Source: Dyadobacter arcticus
Lineage (GTDB): Bacteria > Bacteroidota > Bacteroidia > Cytophagales > Spirosomataceae
Reading direction: 5' to 3'
DNA: 64,000 nt
Assembly (NCBI RefSeq): GCF_011762185.1
Contig: NZ_JAASQJ010000004.1
Location: 248,001-312,000, forward strand
Position 1 is the first letter of the stretch, and each line of letters begins with the position of its first letter. The position numbers were made by a program, and so were the translations under genes. The notes beneath the pieces were generated by a model. That model did no database searches. It was not told the origin of the DNA and was given only the letters and a program-made list of their open reading frames with translations. Shown piece after piece: positions 52,279 to 60,917 of this stretch.

Positions 52279-53376
52279 ATGCAAGGATTAAAGAACTTTT
52301 TGTGGTTTTTATATAAATGTTTTGCTTTTTATACGGTGATCGTTTACGCGCTAATCCTTTGGATACCATCTGACGGCTGGTTGGCAGGTTTCATGATGAT
52401 GTCTTTTCCTGCCGTGATCATTGTGCATATTTTGTCGGTACTGATCTGGTTTGTGATAGATAGAAAAAAGGCGCTTTTGCCGATCACGCTTCTCGCTCTT
52501 GGCGGTATATTCGCTTCAAGGACTTTCTCTATCAATAGAAAACCTAATACCAGTGCGACTGCTGACCATTCATTTTCTGTTTTGAGCTATAACACGCGTG
52601 TATTCATGAAGAATTCGGATCAGAGAGAGCCTACGGTAAAGGAAGATATTGCATCCATGAAGGTCTGGGTACGGGATTTAGGCGCGGACATTATTTGCAT
52701 GCCTGAATATTATGAAGATGAAACCAGGCTTTTTAATATAAATGAAACATTGCGATCGGGAGGTTACAAATACAGTGTGAAGTATAGTGAGGAGATCAGG
52801 AAAGGCAGAAATTATTATACTGGGCTGGCTCTGTTCTCCAAATACCCGATCATTAATGCAAGAGATACCATTTTTCAGGCTCAGAACGGGCTTGTCCAGG
52901 CCGATATTGAAATAAAGAATGATACAGTCCGTATGATCGGGGTGCATTTGTACTCCATGACACTAAACCTGAGTAAGCTGGCCCATGAGAAAGAAATGGA
53001 AGGCATTAGGGCCGAGGGCAAAACCACTTTTAAAAGGATGAAAACCGGCTTCATGCAGCGTTCAAAACAATTGCAGGTGCTCGAATCGTGGATTGCCGAA
53101 TCTCCCTATCCCGTTATAATCTGTGGGGATTTTAATGAGGTACCGTATGGGTATGTTTACGGGAGATTAAGAAAAAGCATGAGGAATGGTTTTGAAGAAA
53201 AAGGTGAAGGGTTTGGTTTCACATTCAACCATATCCCTTATTTTATCCGGATAGATCACCAGTTTTACAAATCGGATCAACTGAATATGCTCGACTTCAA
53301 GACGCTCAATCAAGTCAAGTATTCTGATCATTACCCGATTATGGGAATTTATCAAATTCAAAAAACCAACCAGTAA
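52279..53376 (+). CDS. Membrane-bound endonuclease/exonuclease/phosphatase (EEP) family protein
   Basis: A 365-residue protein. Two or three N-terminal transmembrane helices (FYTVIVYALILWIP; FMMMSFPAVIIVHILSVLIWFVI; LLPITLLALGGIFA) anchor a C-terminal EEP domain with LSYNTRVFM, DIICMPEYYEDE (catalytic Glu), VIICGDFNEVPYGYVYGRL (Asp/Asn pair) and YSDHYPIMGIY (final Asp-His). EEP enzymes cleave phosphodiesters in DNA, RNA, lipids or nucleotides; the substrate is not evident. The active domain probably faces the periplasm. Monocistronic and convergent with the DUF4907 gene. Confidence 0.85.
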   Translation: MQGLKNFLWFLYKCFAFYTVIVYALILWIPSDGWLAGFMMMSFPAVIIVHILSVLIWFVIDRKKALLPITLLALGGIFASRTFSINRKPNTSATADHSFSVLSYNTRVFMKNSDQREPTVKEDIASMKVWVRDLGADIICMPEYYEDETRLFNINETLRSGGYKYSVKYSEEIRKGRNYYTGLALFSKYPIINARDTIFQAQNGLVQADIEIKNDTVRMIGVHLYSMTLNLSKLAHEKEMEGIRAEGKTTFKRMKTGFMQRSKQLQVLESWIAESPYPVIICGDFNEVPYGYVYGRLRKSMRNGFEEKGEGFGFTFNHIPYFIRIDHQFYKSDQLNMLDFKTLNQVKYSDHYPIMGIYQIQKTNQ

Positions 53377-53398
53377 ATCAGGATAGCCTGATTACCCA

Positions 53399-53749
53399 CT
53401 ATCTGATACCCAGACTGTCAAGTTCGTTGGCTGTGATGGTAGGGGGGAAGATGCCCTGATCCAGTTTTCTCTGCACAAGCTGGCCGGTCTTTCGAGCAAG
53501 CTCCTCAGTTGCGAAACCAGATTTTCCAGGAACTCCTGGAACGCTAGTCTGCTCAATCACTGCGGTCGTATCTTGATAAATGCGATATCCCCAGCCGGTT
53601 TCTTTTTTAAATGCTTCAACCCTGAACTGAGAAAGGCCTTCGTCGTTGCCGTTTGAAATTCCCGTCCTGCTAGGAAGGAAAAAATAAACCGCAACGGCGA
53701 AGGCCAATATGCAAATAATCAGGAGACTGATTTTGCTACTTTTAATCAC
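53399..53749 (-). CDS. DUF4907 membrane-anchored protein
   Basis: A 116-residue protein with one N-terminal helix (ISLLIICILAFAVAVYFFLP) and a small periplasmic domain GWGYRIYQDTTAVIEQTSVPGVPGKSGFATEELARKTGQLVQRKLDQGIFPPTITANELDSLGI, matching DUF4907. The function is unknown. It overlaps the kelch gene by 4 bases, so the two are translationally coupled and likely act together. Confidence 0.75.
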   Translation of the reverse strand: MIKSSKISLLIICILAFAVAVYFFLPSRTGISNGNDEGLSQFRVEAFKKETGWGYRIYQDTTAVIEQTSVPGVPGKSGFATEELARKTGQLVQRKLDQGIFPPTITANELDSLGIR

Positions 53750-54783
53750 TGATTGTCGTCATCATTAACAGGCGCAGCAGGATCAAATGCCCATAAGTCA
53801 TCAAAACCGCCTGAACCGCTAGGACTTCCAGTGCCGAAATAACCTGTGTTACCAACCGTGAACCCTGCTGCAAATCCTCTCTGATCCGCAAAGGAAGACA
53901 TCTCGGTCCAGGTATTTGTTCCGGGAACATATTCCCAAACATCAGATTTTCCTTCGCCACCAATGACGTATGCTTTTTCGTTAATAACCAGTGCCGTAGC
54001 AAACGCTCTTACCGGAAAATCTTCTTCTGCACTGTCATCCGTAAAGTCTATTCGTACCCATGCCCCAGTGCCGCTATTGCCAGCAGGATCAAAACTGTAA
54101 ACATCTTTTGTAGAAATGCCAGAATTGCTTCTTCCGAATCCAACATATGCTTTTCCGCCAATCGTGAATGACAGGGCGCCACTACGCTTTCCGCCAATGA
54201 ATGTGGCTATTGATGACCATTTATCCGTTGCAGCGTTGTATTCGTAGAAATCCTGGAAATAATTGCTTCCATTGTAACCCAATCCTACGTAAGCACGGTT
54301 GTTGGCAACAAACGAAGTAGCATATTGGCGTGTTCCCGGATAATCAGCAACCGCTTTCCATTTGTTTCCAGCAGGATCATATTGGTAAAAATCCTTTTTA
54401 TAACCATTATCGACAGAAGTTGGACCTTCATATCCCGTTCCCACATAAGCTTTTCCATCAAGGACAAACGCTGTCGCGCCATTTCTGCCAGTTCCTGGAA
54501 ACGGAGCTGCCTGCGTCCATATCTTTGTTTGTGCATTGTAAGCCCAAAAATCTTTGACACGCGCAACGGTCTCATTGGTATAGCCTGTGCCGATATATCC
54601 CACGTCACCAATAACAAAACTTACGGCACCCGTTCTTGCAGATCCGCCAAAGCTAGGTAGTCCCTGACGGTACCAGTTACCTGTTTTCTCCGCTTCCGGA
54701 TCGTCTTTATTACAGCTTATTTGAACAAAAGTGGTAGAAGCAACTAGAATGGCTAATGAAACTTTTCTTAAAGTATTAAACAT
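53746..54783 (-). CDS. Kelch-repeat lipoprotein
   Basis: A 345-residue lipoprotein starting at ATG 54783 (MFNTLRKVSLAILVASTTFVQISC, lipobox near ISC). The mature part has about six kelch blades, each with a GxxAYVGxG core, e.g. GDVGYIGTGYTNETVARVKDFWAYNAQTKIWTQAAPFPGTGRNGATAFVLDGKAYVGTG, NNRAYVGLGYNGSNYFQDFYEYNA and GGKAYVGFGRSNSG. Such a propeller is usually a binding or N-acetylneuraminate mutarotase-like scaffold. It probably sits on the outer membrane with DUF4907 and the divergent DUF4270 protein. Confidence 0.85.
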   Translation of the reverse strand: MFNTLRKVSLAILVASTTFVQISCNKDDPEAEKTGNWYRQGLPSFGGSARTGAVSFVIGDVGYIGTGYTNETVARVKDFWAYNAQTKIWTQAAPFPGTGRNGATAFVLDGKAYVGTGYEGPTSVDNGYKKDFYQYDPAGNKWKAVADYPGTRQYATSFVANNRAYVGLGYNGSNYFQDFYEYNAATDKWSSIATFIGGKRSGALSFTIGGKAYVGFGRSNSGISTKDVYSFDPAGNSGTGAWVRIDFTDDSAEEDFPVRAFATALVINEKAYVIGGEGKSDVWEYVPGTNTWTEMSSFADQRGFAAGFTVGNTGYFGTGSPSGSGGFDDLWAFDPAAPVNDDDNQ

Positions 54784-54892
54784 GAAAATTATGGTTTGAC
54801 TAATTGTTACAGATGAATCCAGAGAAAATATTTTCAATTTTGGGTTGAGACCAGTAGTCAATAAACGCAAAGCGTTTTATTGAAAATTTTTG

Positions 54893-54936
54893 CAAACATA
54901 ACATCTTGAACCTGCTAAGTAAAATTATAAGATGTT
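54893..54936 (-). promoter_or_regulatory. Kelch-operon promoter with flanking inverted repeat
   Basis: On the - strand the -7 box TATGTTTG (54900-54893) is preceded at about 19 bases by a weak TTA -33. The inverted repeat AACATCTT ... AAGATGTT (54929-54936 and 54900-54907) brackets the spacer exactly, as an operator would. Confidence 0.4.
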
Positions 54937-55203
54937 TTTTGTCCAAAACTTTAACCGGTCAGTTAGTTCTAACGCAAAATTAAAGGCAATGTTGCTTGTT
55001 TTTCGGAGTTGTAACCCCAAGTTGCTTTTAACCTTACTGACTTGAAATAGTGGCGGCTATTTTACGTTTCTCAAATGGTTTGCCACTTTTTTGTTGACCC
55101 CTGCGTATCCCATTGAAAGCCTCTGACAAGCTTTACGTCCACTCTTGAGAATCTGTTGCAAGCTACTTTCTGATTTCTATTTGTCTAATTGTTCCATTCC
55201 ATG

Positions 55204-55233
55204 TTGTATTTAAGTACACATATGATAATTTTG
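55204..55233 (+). promoter_or_regulatory. Bacteroidota-type promoter of the DUF4270 gene
   Basis: TTG (55204-55206), 19-base spacer and TAATTTTG (55226-55233), an exact -7 match. The start codon follows 24 bases later at 55258. Confidence 0.7.
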
Positions 55234-55257
55234 CACTTTTTACTGTTATTGCTCTAA

Positions 55258-56661
55258 ATGAAATTTTTCTCTTATTCCTCTAAAGGATTCTCAACAGCTT
55301 CTAAACTTCTGTTTATCATTTGGGTTTCGTTTTCAATGATGGCCTGTGAATGGGGCGATCAGATCAAATCGCTGGTCCAGCCCAATCCGGATGATTTTGC
55401 TGTTTTGTTTTCTGATACTGCAACCGTTCAGCTTTCAACCGTACTTACTGACTCATCCTTTACAGGCGCCCCTTCCAGATTGTTGGTGGGCAGATATATA
55501 GATCCCTATTTCGGTAAGATTCAGACGGCATCTTTTTTTCAGCCGACGACTCAAACAGCTATCACTGTTCCCGTAGCTGCTGAATATGATTCACTTGTAC
55601 TCTCACTCACTTATGACAATTATACTTACGGGGACACCACCAAGCAATTAAACCTCTCCGTTCATAAGGTTTTAGCCGATATTCTCGATAAGGATGCATA
55701 TTATAACACCAATTCCACGGCCTTTGAAGAAACTCCTTTGGGAAAAGTAAAAATAAATCCTACGCCGAGAACCACAAAAAGACTTATAATCAAGCTTTCG
55801 GATGTCTTGGGCAAGGATATCTTTGAAAGGGGAAAAACCAACCTCATCACATCCAATGAAGATTGGATTAATCTTGTCAAGGGGATTCTAATAAAAGGCG
55901 GTGCTTCGGACAATGGAGCGGTTATTGGTTTCAGATCCGACCTCGTATACCTGCAGCTTCACTACCGGATTCCCGATGTGGATGGCGTCAAAAAGGATTC
56001 CAGTGTATTCAGGTCTAGTGCTTCCTACAATCAAATTCTGGCTGATAGAAGTGGCACCATTGTTGCCAAATTGCCTGCGAATCAGAGAGTGGCTATACCT
56101 TCCGCTCAAACGGGCAATATGTCCTTTATCCAGGCTGGCCTAGGGATCATGACCCGTATAGATTTGCCGTCGGTAAGAAACCTGAGATTTACCAAGTACA
56201 GTGTGGCTAACCGGGCGTTTCTCAGGATCACGCCCAAGCAGTTTTCGGTGACGGACCAGTTAAAAGCACCGCCGCAAATTTACGTTTTCAGATGCAACAA
56301 GAATAATGAGTTTTATCTGGGTGGTGACGGTTTTCCACTTGCACTGACCAATCTTTCAACCCAACAGCCTGTTGCAATTTCAGCTAATTATACCGTTGAC
56401 GTGATTAACAACAAGCAGTATTATCTGCTAGATCTAAGTTCCTATGTTACAGAATTACTTACGAGTGAAACAGGCGACGTTGGTGGATTACTATTGCGAA
56501 CTTCGGCTTTCAATTCAGGCAGTAACAGGCCATCCACAACTTATCCTTCAGCAGATACTGAGTTTACCAACGGGCTTAACAGACTTGTGATTGGCGATCA
56601 GAAAAGTAGCGATCCAGGTGTAAAACTTGAACTATATTATACAACCGTCAAGGTTGAATAA
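55258..56661 (+). CDS. DUF4270 family lipoprotein
   Basis: A 467-residue exported protein with a lipoprotein-like start (LLFIIWVSFSMMACEWG). The body matches DUF4270: FSDTATVQLSTVLTDSSFTGAPSRLLVGRYIDPYFGKIQTASFFQPT, AEYDSLVLSLTYDNYTYGDTTKQLNLSVHKV, and a C-terminal ELLTSETGDVGGLLLRTSAFNSG. DUF4270 proteins are large Bacteroidota outer-surface proteins of unknown function. It is divergent from the kelch-DUF4907 pair, with its own promoter, and ends at a terminator. Confidence 0.85.
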   Translation: MKFFSYSSKGFSTASKLLFIIWVSFSMMACEWGDQIKSLVQPNPDDFAVLFSDTATVQLSTVLTDSSFTGAPSRLLVGRYIDPYFGKIQTASFFQPTTQTAITVPVAAEYDSLVLSLTYDNYTYGDTTKQLNLSVHKVLADILDKDAYYNTNSTAFEETPLGKVKINPTPRTTKRLIIKLSDVLGKDIFERGKTNLITSNEDWINLVKGILIKGGASDNGAVIGFRSDLVYLQLHYRIPDVDGVKKDSSVFRSSASYNQILADRSGTIVAKLPANQRVAIPSAQTGNMSFIQAGLGIMTRIDLPSVRNLRFTKYSVANRAFLRITPKQFSVTDQLKAPPQIYVFRCNKNNEFYLGGDGFPLALTNLSTQQPVAISANYTVDVINNKQYYLLDLSSYVTELLTSETGDVGGLLLRTSAFNSGSNRPSTTYPSADTEFTNGLNRLVIGDQKSSDPGVKLELYYTTVKVE

Positions 56662-56684
56662 ATTGCTCACTAAGAATTAAAATG

Positions 56685-56720
56685 AAGGCTGTCCGAAATA
56701 CGGGCAGTCTTTTCTTTTTT
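56685..56720 (+). terminator. Terminator after DUF4270 gene
   Basis: AAGGCTGTCCG (56685-56695) pairs with CGGGCAGTCTT (56701-56711) with two G-U pairs and a 5-base loop, followed by TTTTCTTTTTT. Confidence 0.8.
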
Positions 56721-57621
56721 ACATAATCACCCCGTTTTTTGGTAGAATTTTTTCGGGAATTTTATCTGCTTCGATCAATTGCAAAAGATTGATCTCAATG
56801 CTGCGGGATAAGGAGGTCATAGGGATGTCGTTCGGGCTGTTTTCAAACGGATTTTGCAGAATGTAAGCGATCCATTCCACATAGAAAAAGAGGAACGAAA
56901 TGATGAAGGTGATAGGAATTGCAATTCTGCCTATACTTTCAACAAGTCCCATCGGCAAGATTAGTGTGAAAATGAATATCACCAAAAGAACAAAAAAGCT
57001 GTACTGAGTCGGGAAAATCGTATTCTTAATCCTCTCACACTTTCCCATTGAGTCACAAAGCCGCTGTATCGTCTGATCAATGTTCTGATACAACAATGTT
57101 TCAATTTTGCCTCCCCGATGCAAATCAGCCATTTTGAATTGGATGAGATTAAGGATGGCATTCGGAATGTTATCCTGGGCAGCAGCATAATTATGTTCTT
57201 CGCTGTTAAGGTGTAGATCGGCGTAGACCAATACAGGATCTTTCCGCAGCGAATTCGTCAGGGCGTAACACCAGGCAATCTGCAAATGAGCAATATTTGA
57301 GATAATAGCGTCCTTTTCCTCCTCTGGCGCAGAAACAAATGCTTTTGATTGCCTGACCAGCGTACGGCTGTCATTTACTATCTCTCCCCATGATTTGCGG
57401 GCTTCCCACCATCGGTCATAAGCAGAGTTAGTCCGGAAACCAAGCAATAAGGAAAGGGCTGTTCCGAGAATGGTAATAATAGAAATAGGAAAAGAAAGGA
57501 AGTGCCATTGTTGATAGCTAAAAAGGTAGAAAACCAATGTGGCATAAGCAGTTACTGCCAATACCCCAGCCCAGATCCCTTTTAAAAGTCTCCATACCGA
57601 AAACACTTGTTTTACATACAT
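56719..57621 (-). CDS. Bestrophin-family membrane protein
   Basis: A 300-residue bestrophin/UPF0187 protein. Features are LLKGIWAGVLAVTAYATLVFYLF, LGTALSLLLGFRTNSAYDRWWEARKSWGEIVNDSRTLVRQSKAF, the LIPMGLVESIGRIAIPITFIISFLFFYVEWIAYILQNPFENSPNDIPMTSLSR type end (the acidic-Pro segment NPF and the DIP are family marks). Bacterial bestrophins form pentameric channels, usually cation-selective. It is monocistronic and lies just downstream of the RND operon terminator. Confidence 0.9.
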   Translation of the reverse strand: MYVKQVFSVWRLLKGIWAGVLAVTAYATLVFYLFSYQQWHFLSFPISIITILGTALSLLLGFRTNSAYDRWWEARKSWGEIVNDSRTLVRQSKAFVSAPEEEKDAIISNIAHLQIAWCYALTNSLRKDPVLVYADLHLNSEEHNYAAAQDNIPNAILNLIQFKMADLHRGGKIETLLYQNIDQTIQRLCDSMGKCERIKNTIFPTQYSFFVLLVIFIFTLILPMGLVESIGRIAIPITFIISFLFFYVEWIAYILQNPFENSPNDIPMTSLSRSIEINLLQLIEADKIPEKILPKNGVIM

Positions 57622-57656
57622 GATCTCAGATCAATTATTTGTTTCAAAAGCTAATT

Positions 57657-57693
57657 AAAAAAGCGGAGCCTGATTTCAGAACAGGCTCCGCTT
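57657..57693 (-). terminator. Terminator of the RND efflux operon
   Basis: AAGCGGAGCCTG (57661-57672) and CAGGCTCCGCTT (57682-57693) are exact 12-base complements with a 9-base loop; on the - strand a run of at least six T follows. Confidence 0.88.
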
Positions 57694-57708
57694 GGACACT
57701 ATCTTATT

Positions 57709-60700
57709 TCAGGCCAGAACCTGCTGTCCCGGACTATCCGGATCTTTTTTCTCTTGGACGTGCTTTTTACCCAGTGCTATTTTTTCAATGGCGACAAACA
57801 GAACGGGTACTACAAAAATGGCAAGAGACGTTGCAGCGAGCATACCGCCAAACACCGTCCAGCCAATTGTCTTCCGTGATTCGGCCGCGGCGCCACTTGC
57901 AAATGCCAGCGGCAATACGCCCAGGATAAAGGCCAGAGAGGTCATAATGATAGGTCTCAAACGCAGTTGTACCGCTTCAAGTGTAGCTTTGACCAACTCC
58001 ATACCACCATCCACACGCTCTTTGGCGAACTCGACGATCAGGATTGCATTTTTTGCAGCCAAACCAATCAATGTGATCAACCCAATTTGAGCATAAATGT
58101 TATTTGAAAGATTCGGGAGCAATGTAAGTGTAAGGATAGATCCGAAAGCACCGATAGGTACAGCAAAAAGAACCGAGAATGGAATGGACCAGCTCTCGTA
58201 AAGCGCGGCGAGGAAAAGGAACACAAATACAATAGAGATCGCAAAGATTGTCGTGGTGCTATCGCCGGCTTTGATTTCTTCACTACTCATACCCGAGAAT
58301 TCGTAGCTATAACCTGCGGGCAATGTCCGCGCAACTTCGCGAAGTGCTGCGATGGCCTGGCCGCTACTAAATCCTGGTTTTGGCGTTCCGTTGATCTCAA
58401 CTGAACGATAAATATTGTAGTGAGAGATTAACGCCGGGTTTTCCACAACTTTGGAAGTAACCAAAGCACTAAGCGGTATCATATTCCCTTCACGATTGCG
58501 CACATAGAATTTTTGAATTTTATCCAAAGAAGATCTATAGCTGCTGTCCGCCTGCACCATTACTCGGAAATTTCGCCCGTAAAGGTTGAAATCGTTCACA
58601 TAACTGCTACCTAATAATGTTGAAAGCGAACTAAACACGTCAGAGACCTGCACACCCAGTTTCTTGGTTTTATCCCTGTCCACATCAAGCTGATAACTTG
58701 GGGTGCGCGCATTGAAAAAGGTATAGGCCATCGCAATTTCCGGCCGCTTGTTAACAGCCCCAAGAAAACCACGTACCACTGTTTCAAACTGTTGAATGTT
58801 GTCCGAACTTGTCGATTGCTGTAATTGGAAAGTGAAACCCGAGGTAGCACCAAGTCCTGGAATAGCAGGAGGAGCTATGGCAAGTATCCTTGCTTCCTTA
58901 ATGTTAGCGGTACGCTTCTGGATTTCTTTAATGACTGCTTGCACGTGGTGTTCAGACCCTTCCCGGTCGGCCCAGGGTTTTAAGTTCACGAACATCGTCC
59001 CAACATTGGATTTATTGGAAAAACTTACAATATTCAATCCTGCCAAACCACCCACAACCCTCACCTCCGGAATGGAAGAAACTCTTTGCATGATATCTTT
59101 GATCATCGCAATGTTGCGCGTCGTCGAAGCAGCTTCCGGCATTTCATAGGTAACAAAAAGCCTTCCTTCATCTTCCACAGGAATAAATCCGGATGGTTTG
59201 TTTTTAAATAAAAAGAATAAACCTACAAACAGGCAAACCATCATGACAAGTACCAGCGGAGTGGCCTTGATCCATTTCGCAACGCCTCTGGTGTAACCGC
59301 GGGAAACCCGGTCAAACCACCTGTTAAAGCCTTCAAAGAACTTTTCGAGCCAGTTTCTCCTCTCTCCTTCGCCTTTCGAAGGTTTCAGCATAATGGTGCA
59401 TAAGGCAGGAGTTAACGAAAGCGCTACAAAAGCAGAAAGTAATACCGATACTGCAATGGTAATAGCAAATTGCTGATACAGACGGCCTACAATTCCTGGA
59501 ACAAAGCTTACCGGAACGAATACCGCAGCCAGAATAAGCGCAATGGCGATAACTGGGCCGGAAATATCCTTCATAGCCTGCACGGTCGCATCCCTGGGTG
59601 ACATTTTCTTTTCATCAATATAATGCTGTACCGCTTCTACCACTACAATCGCATCATCCACCACAATACCGATTGCGAGAACGAAGGCAAACAGGGTTAA
59701 TGTGTTGATTGTAAAGCCAAACGGAATAAAGAAAATGAATGTACCGATCAGTGAAACGGGGATGGCAAGAATCGGGATCAATGTTGCGCGCCAGTTCTGT
59801 AGAAACATAAATACCACGATCACGACAAGCACCATCGCTTCCGCAAAAGTTTTCAATACTTCTTCAATAGAAACCTTTACAACGGTAGCCGTCTCCGTGG
59901 GAATTACGTAATCAATGTCCTTTGGAAAAGTCTTTTTCATATTTTCCAAAGCACTGATCACGCCTTCGTAAGTGTCGAGGGCATTGGCACCGGGAGCCTG
60001 GTAAATCAAAACAAAAGCGGCGGGTTTTCCGGAAACAAACGCATTTACGCCATAATCAAACTTTCCAAGCTCTACCCGTGCAACATCCCTTAAATAAACA
60101 ATGCTGCCTTCCTGCGGGCTGGATCGCACAATGATATCTTCAAACTGCGCCTTGGTGTTTAACCGGCTGTTAGTCAATACGCTGTACTCAAAACTCTGTG
60201 TATTGGGCTGAGGATTTCCACCGACCGTACCCGCTGCAATCTGTAAATTTTGCTCTGCCAGGGATGCGGTAATGTCAGCAGGTGTCATTCGAAGGTTAGC
60301 CAGTTTTTCCGGATCTAACCAAATCCGCATACCAAAGTCATCGGCGCGGGAAATAATGTCACCAACTCCCTTTACCCGCTGGATCGCATCCTTTATATAA
60401 ATATTAGCGTAGTTACCAATGAACTGAGCATCGTGCGTGCCATTTGGAGAGTACAACGCAAGGGCAAGCATAATGCTGGGCTGACGTTTACGAACCGTAA
60501 GTCCCAATCTTTTCACAACATCGGGCAGGGTAGGCTCTGCAACACTTACCCGGTTCTGCACGTCAAGCGCCGCAATGTTCACATCTGTACCCACGTCGAA
60601 AGTCACGTTAATGCTGCTTTGCCCGCTGCTGGTACTGTTGCTGGACATATAAGTCATGCCCGGAACACCATTGATCTGCGTTTCAATCGGCGTGGTGGTC

Positions 60701-60882
60701 GTCTGCTCCACCGTTTGGGCATCCGCGCCCGTAAAGTTGCCGGTAACGGATACGGTAGGCGGGGTGACATCCGGATATTGCGCGATGGGCAACGTGGTAA
60801 GTGATATTAAGCCAACCAAGACCAATACAACCGACGCGACGATGGCTGTAACCGGCCTTTTTATAAAAATATCTGCAATCAT
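57709..60882 (-). CDS. RND efflux pump (AcrB/MexB, HAE1 type)
   Basis: A 1057-residue resistance-nodulation-division permease with two tandem halves. The N-terminal helix is FIKRPVTAIVASVVLVLVGLISLTTLPIAQYPDVTPPTVSV; TM4 has GIVVDDAIVVVEA with the proton-relay Asp pair; the second half has GLAAKNAILIVEFAKE. Porter domains contain NRVSVAEPTLPDVVKRLGLTVRKRQPSIML and RTPSYQLDVDRDK. It drives drug/lipid efflux with proton force as a trimer, together with the adaptor and TolC encoded upstream in the same - strand operon. Confidence 0.95.
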   Translation of the reverse strand: MIADIFIKRPVTAIVASVVLVLVGLISLTTLPIAQYPDVTPPTVSVTGNFTGADAQTVEQTTTTPIETQINGVPGMTYMSSNSTSSGQSSINVTFDVGTDVNIAALDVQNRVSVAEPTLPDVVKRLGLTVRKRQPSIMLALALYSPNGTHDAQFIGNYANIYIKDAIQRVKGVGDIISRADDFGMRIWLDPEKLANLRMTPADITASLAEQNLQIAAGTVGGNPQPNTQSFEYSVLTNSRLNTKAQFEDIIVRSSPQEGSIVYLRDVARVELGKFDYGVNAFVSGKPAAFVLIYQAPGANALDTYEGVISALENMKKTFPKDIDYVIPTETATVVKVSIEEVLKTFAEAMVLVVIVVFMFLQNWRATLIPILAIPVSLIGTFIFFIPFGFTINTLTLFAFVLAIGIVVDDAIVVVEAVQHYIDEKKMSPRDATVQAMKDISGPVIAIALILAAVFVPVSFVPGIVGRLYQQFAITIAVSVLLSAFVALSLTPALCTIMLKPSKGEGERRNWLEKFFEGFNRWFDRVSRGYTRGVAKWIKATPLVLVMMVCLFVGLFFLFKNKPSGFIPVEDEGRLFVTYEMPEAASTTRNIAMIKDIMQRVSSIPEVRVVGGLAGLNIVSFSNKSNVGTMFVNLKPWADREGSEHHVQAVIKEIQKRTANIKEARILAIAPPAIPGLGATSGFTFQLQQSTSSDNIQQFETVVRGFLGAVNKRPEIAMAYTFFNARTPSYQLDVDRDKTKKLGVQVSDVFSSLSTLLGSSYVNDFNLYGRNFRVMVQADSSYRSSLDKIQKFYVRNREGNMIPLSALVTSKVVENPALISHYNIYRSVEINGTPKPGFSSGQAIAALREVARTLPAGYSYEFSGMSSEEIKAGDSTTTIFAISIVFVFLFLAALYESWSIPFSVLFAVPIGAFGSILTLTLLPNLSNNIYAQIGLITLIGLAAKNAILIVEFAKERVDGGMELVKATLEAVQLRLRPIIMTSLAFILGVLPLAFASGAAAESRKTIGWTVFGGMLAATSLAIFVVPVLFVAIEKIALGKKHVQEKKDPDSPGQQVLA

Positions 60883-60917
60883 TTTTGCTAATTTTTAATA
60901 GTAGAAAGGAGTGAAAA

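Larger units (their letters stand above)
54784..55257. other. 474-base divergent intergenic region between kelch and DUF4270 genes
   Basis: No credible gene is present. It contains a TATGTTTG -7 element for the kelch gene (54893-54900, - strand), an 8-base inverted repeat AACATCTT/AAGATGTT (54900-54907 and 54929-54936) spanning that promoter, a small dyad GTTAG-TT-CTAAC (near 54965) and a full promoter for the DUF4270 gene (55204-55233). The kelch leader would be about 100 bases. Confidence 0.55.
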
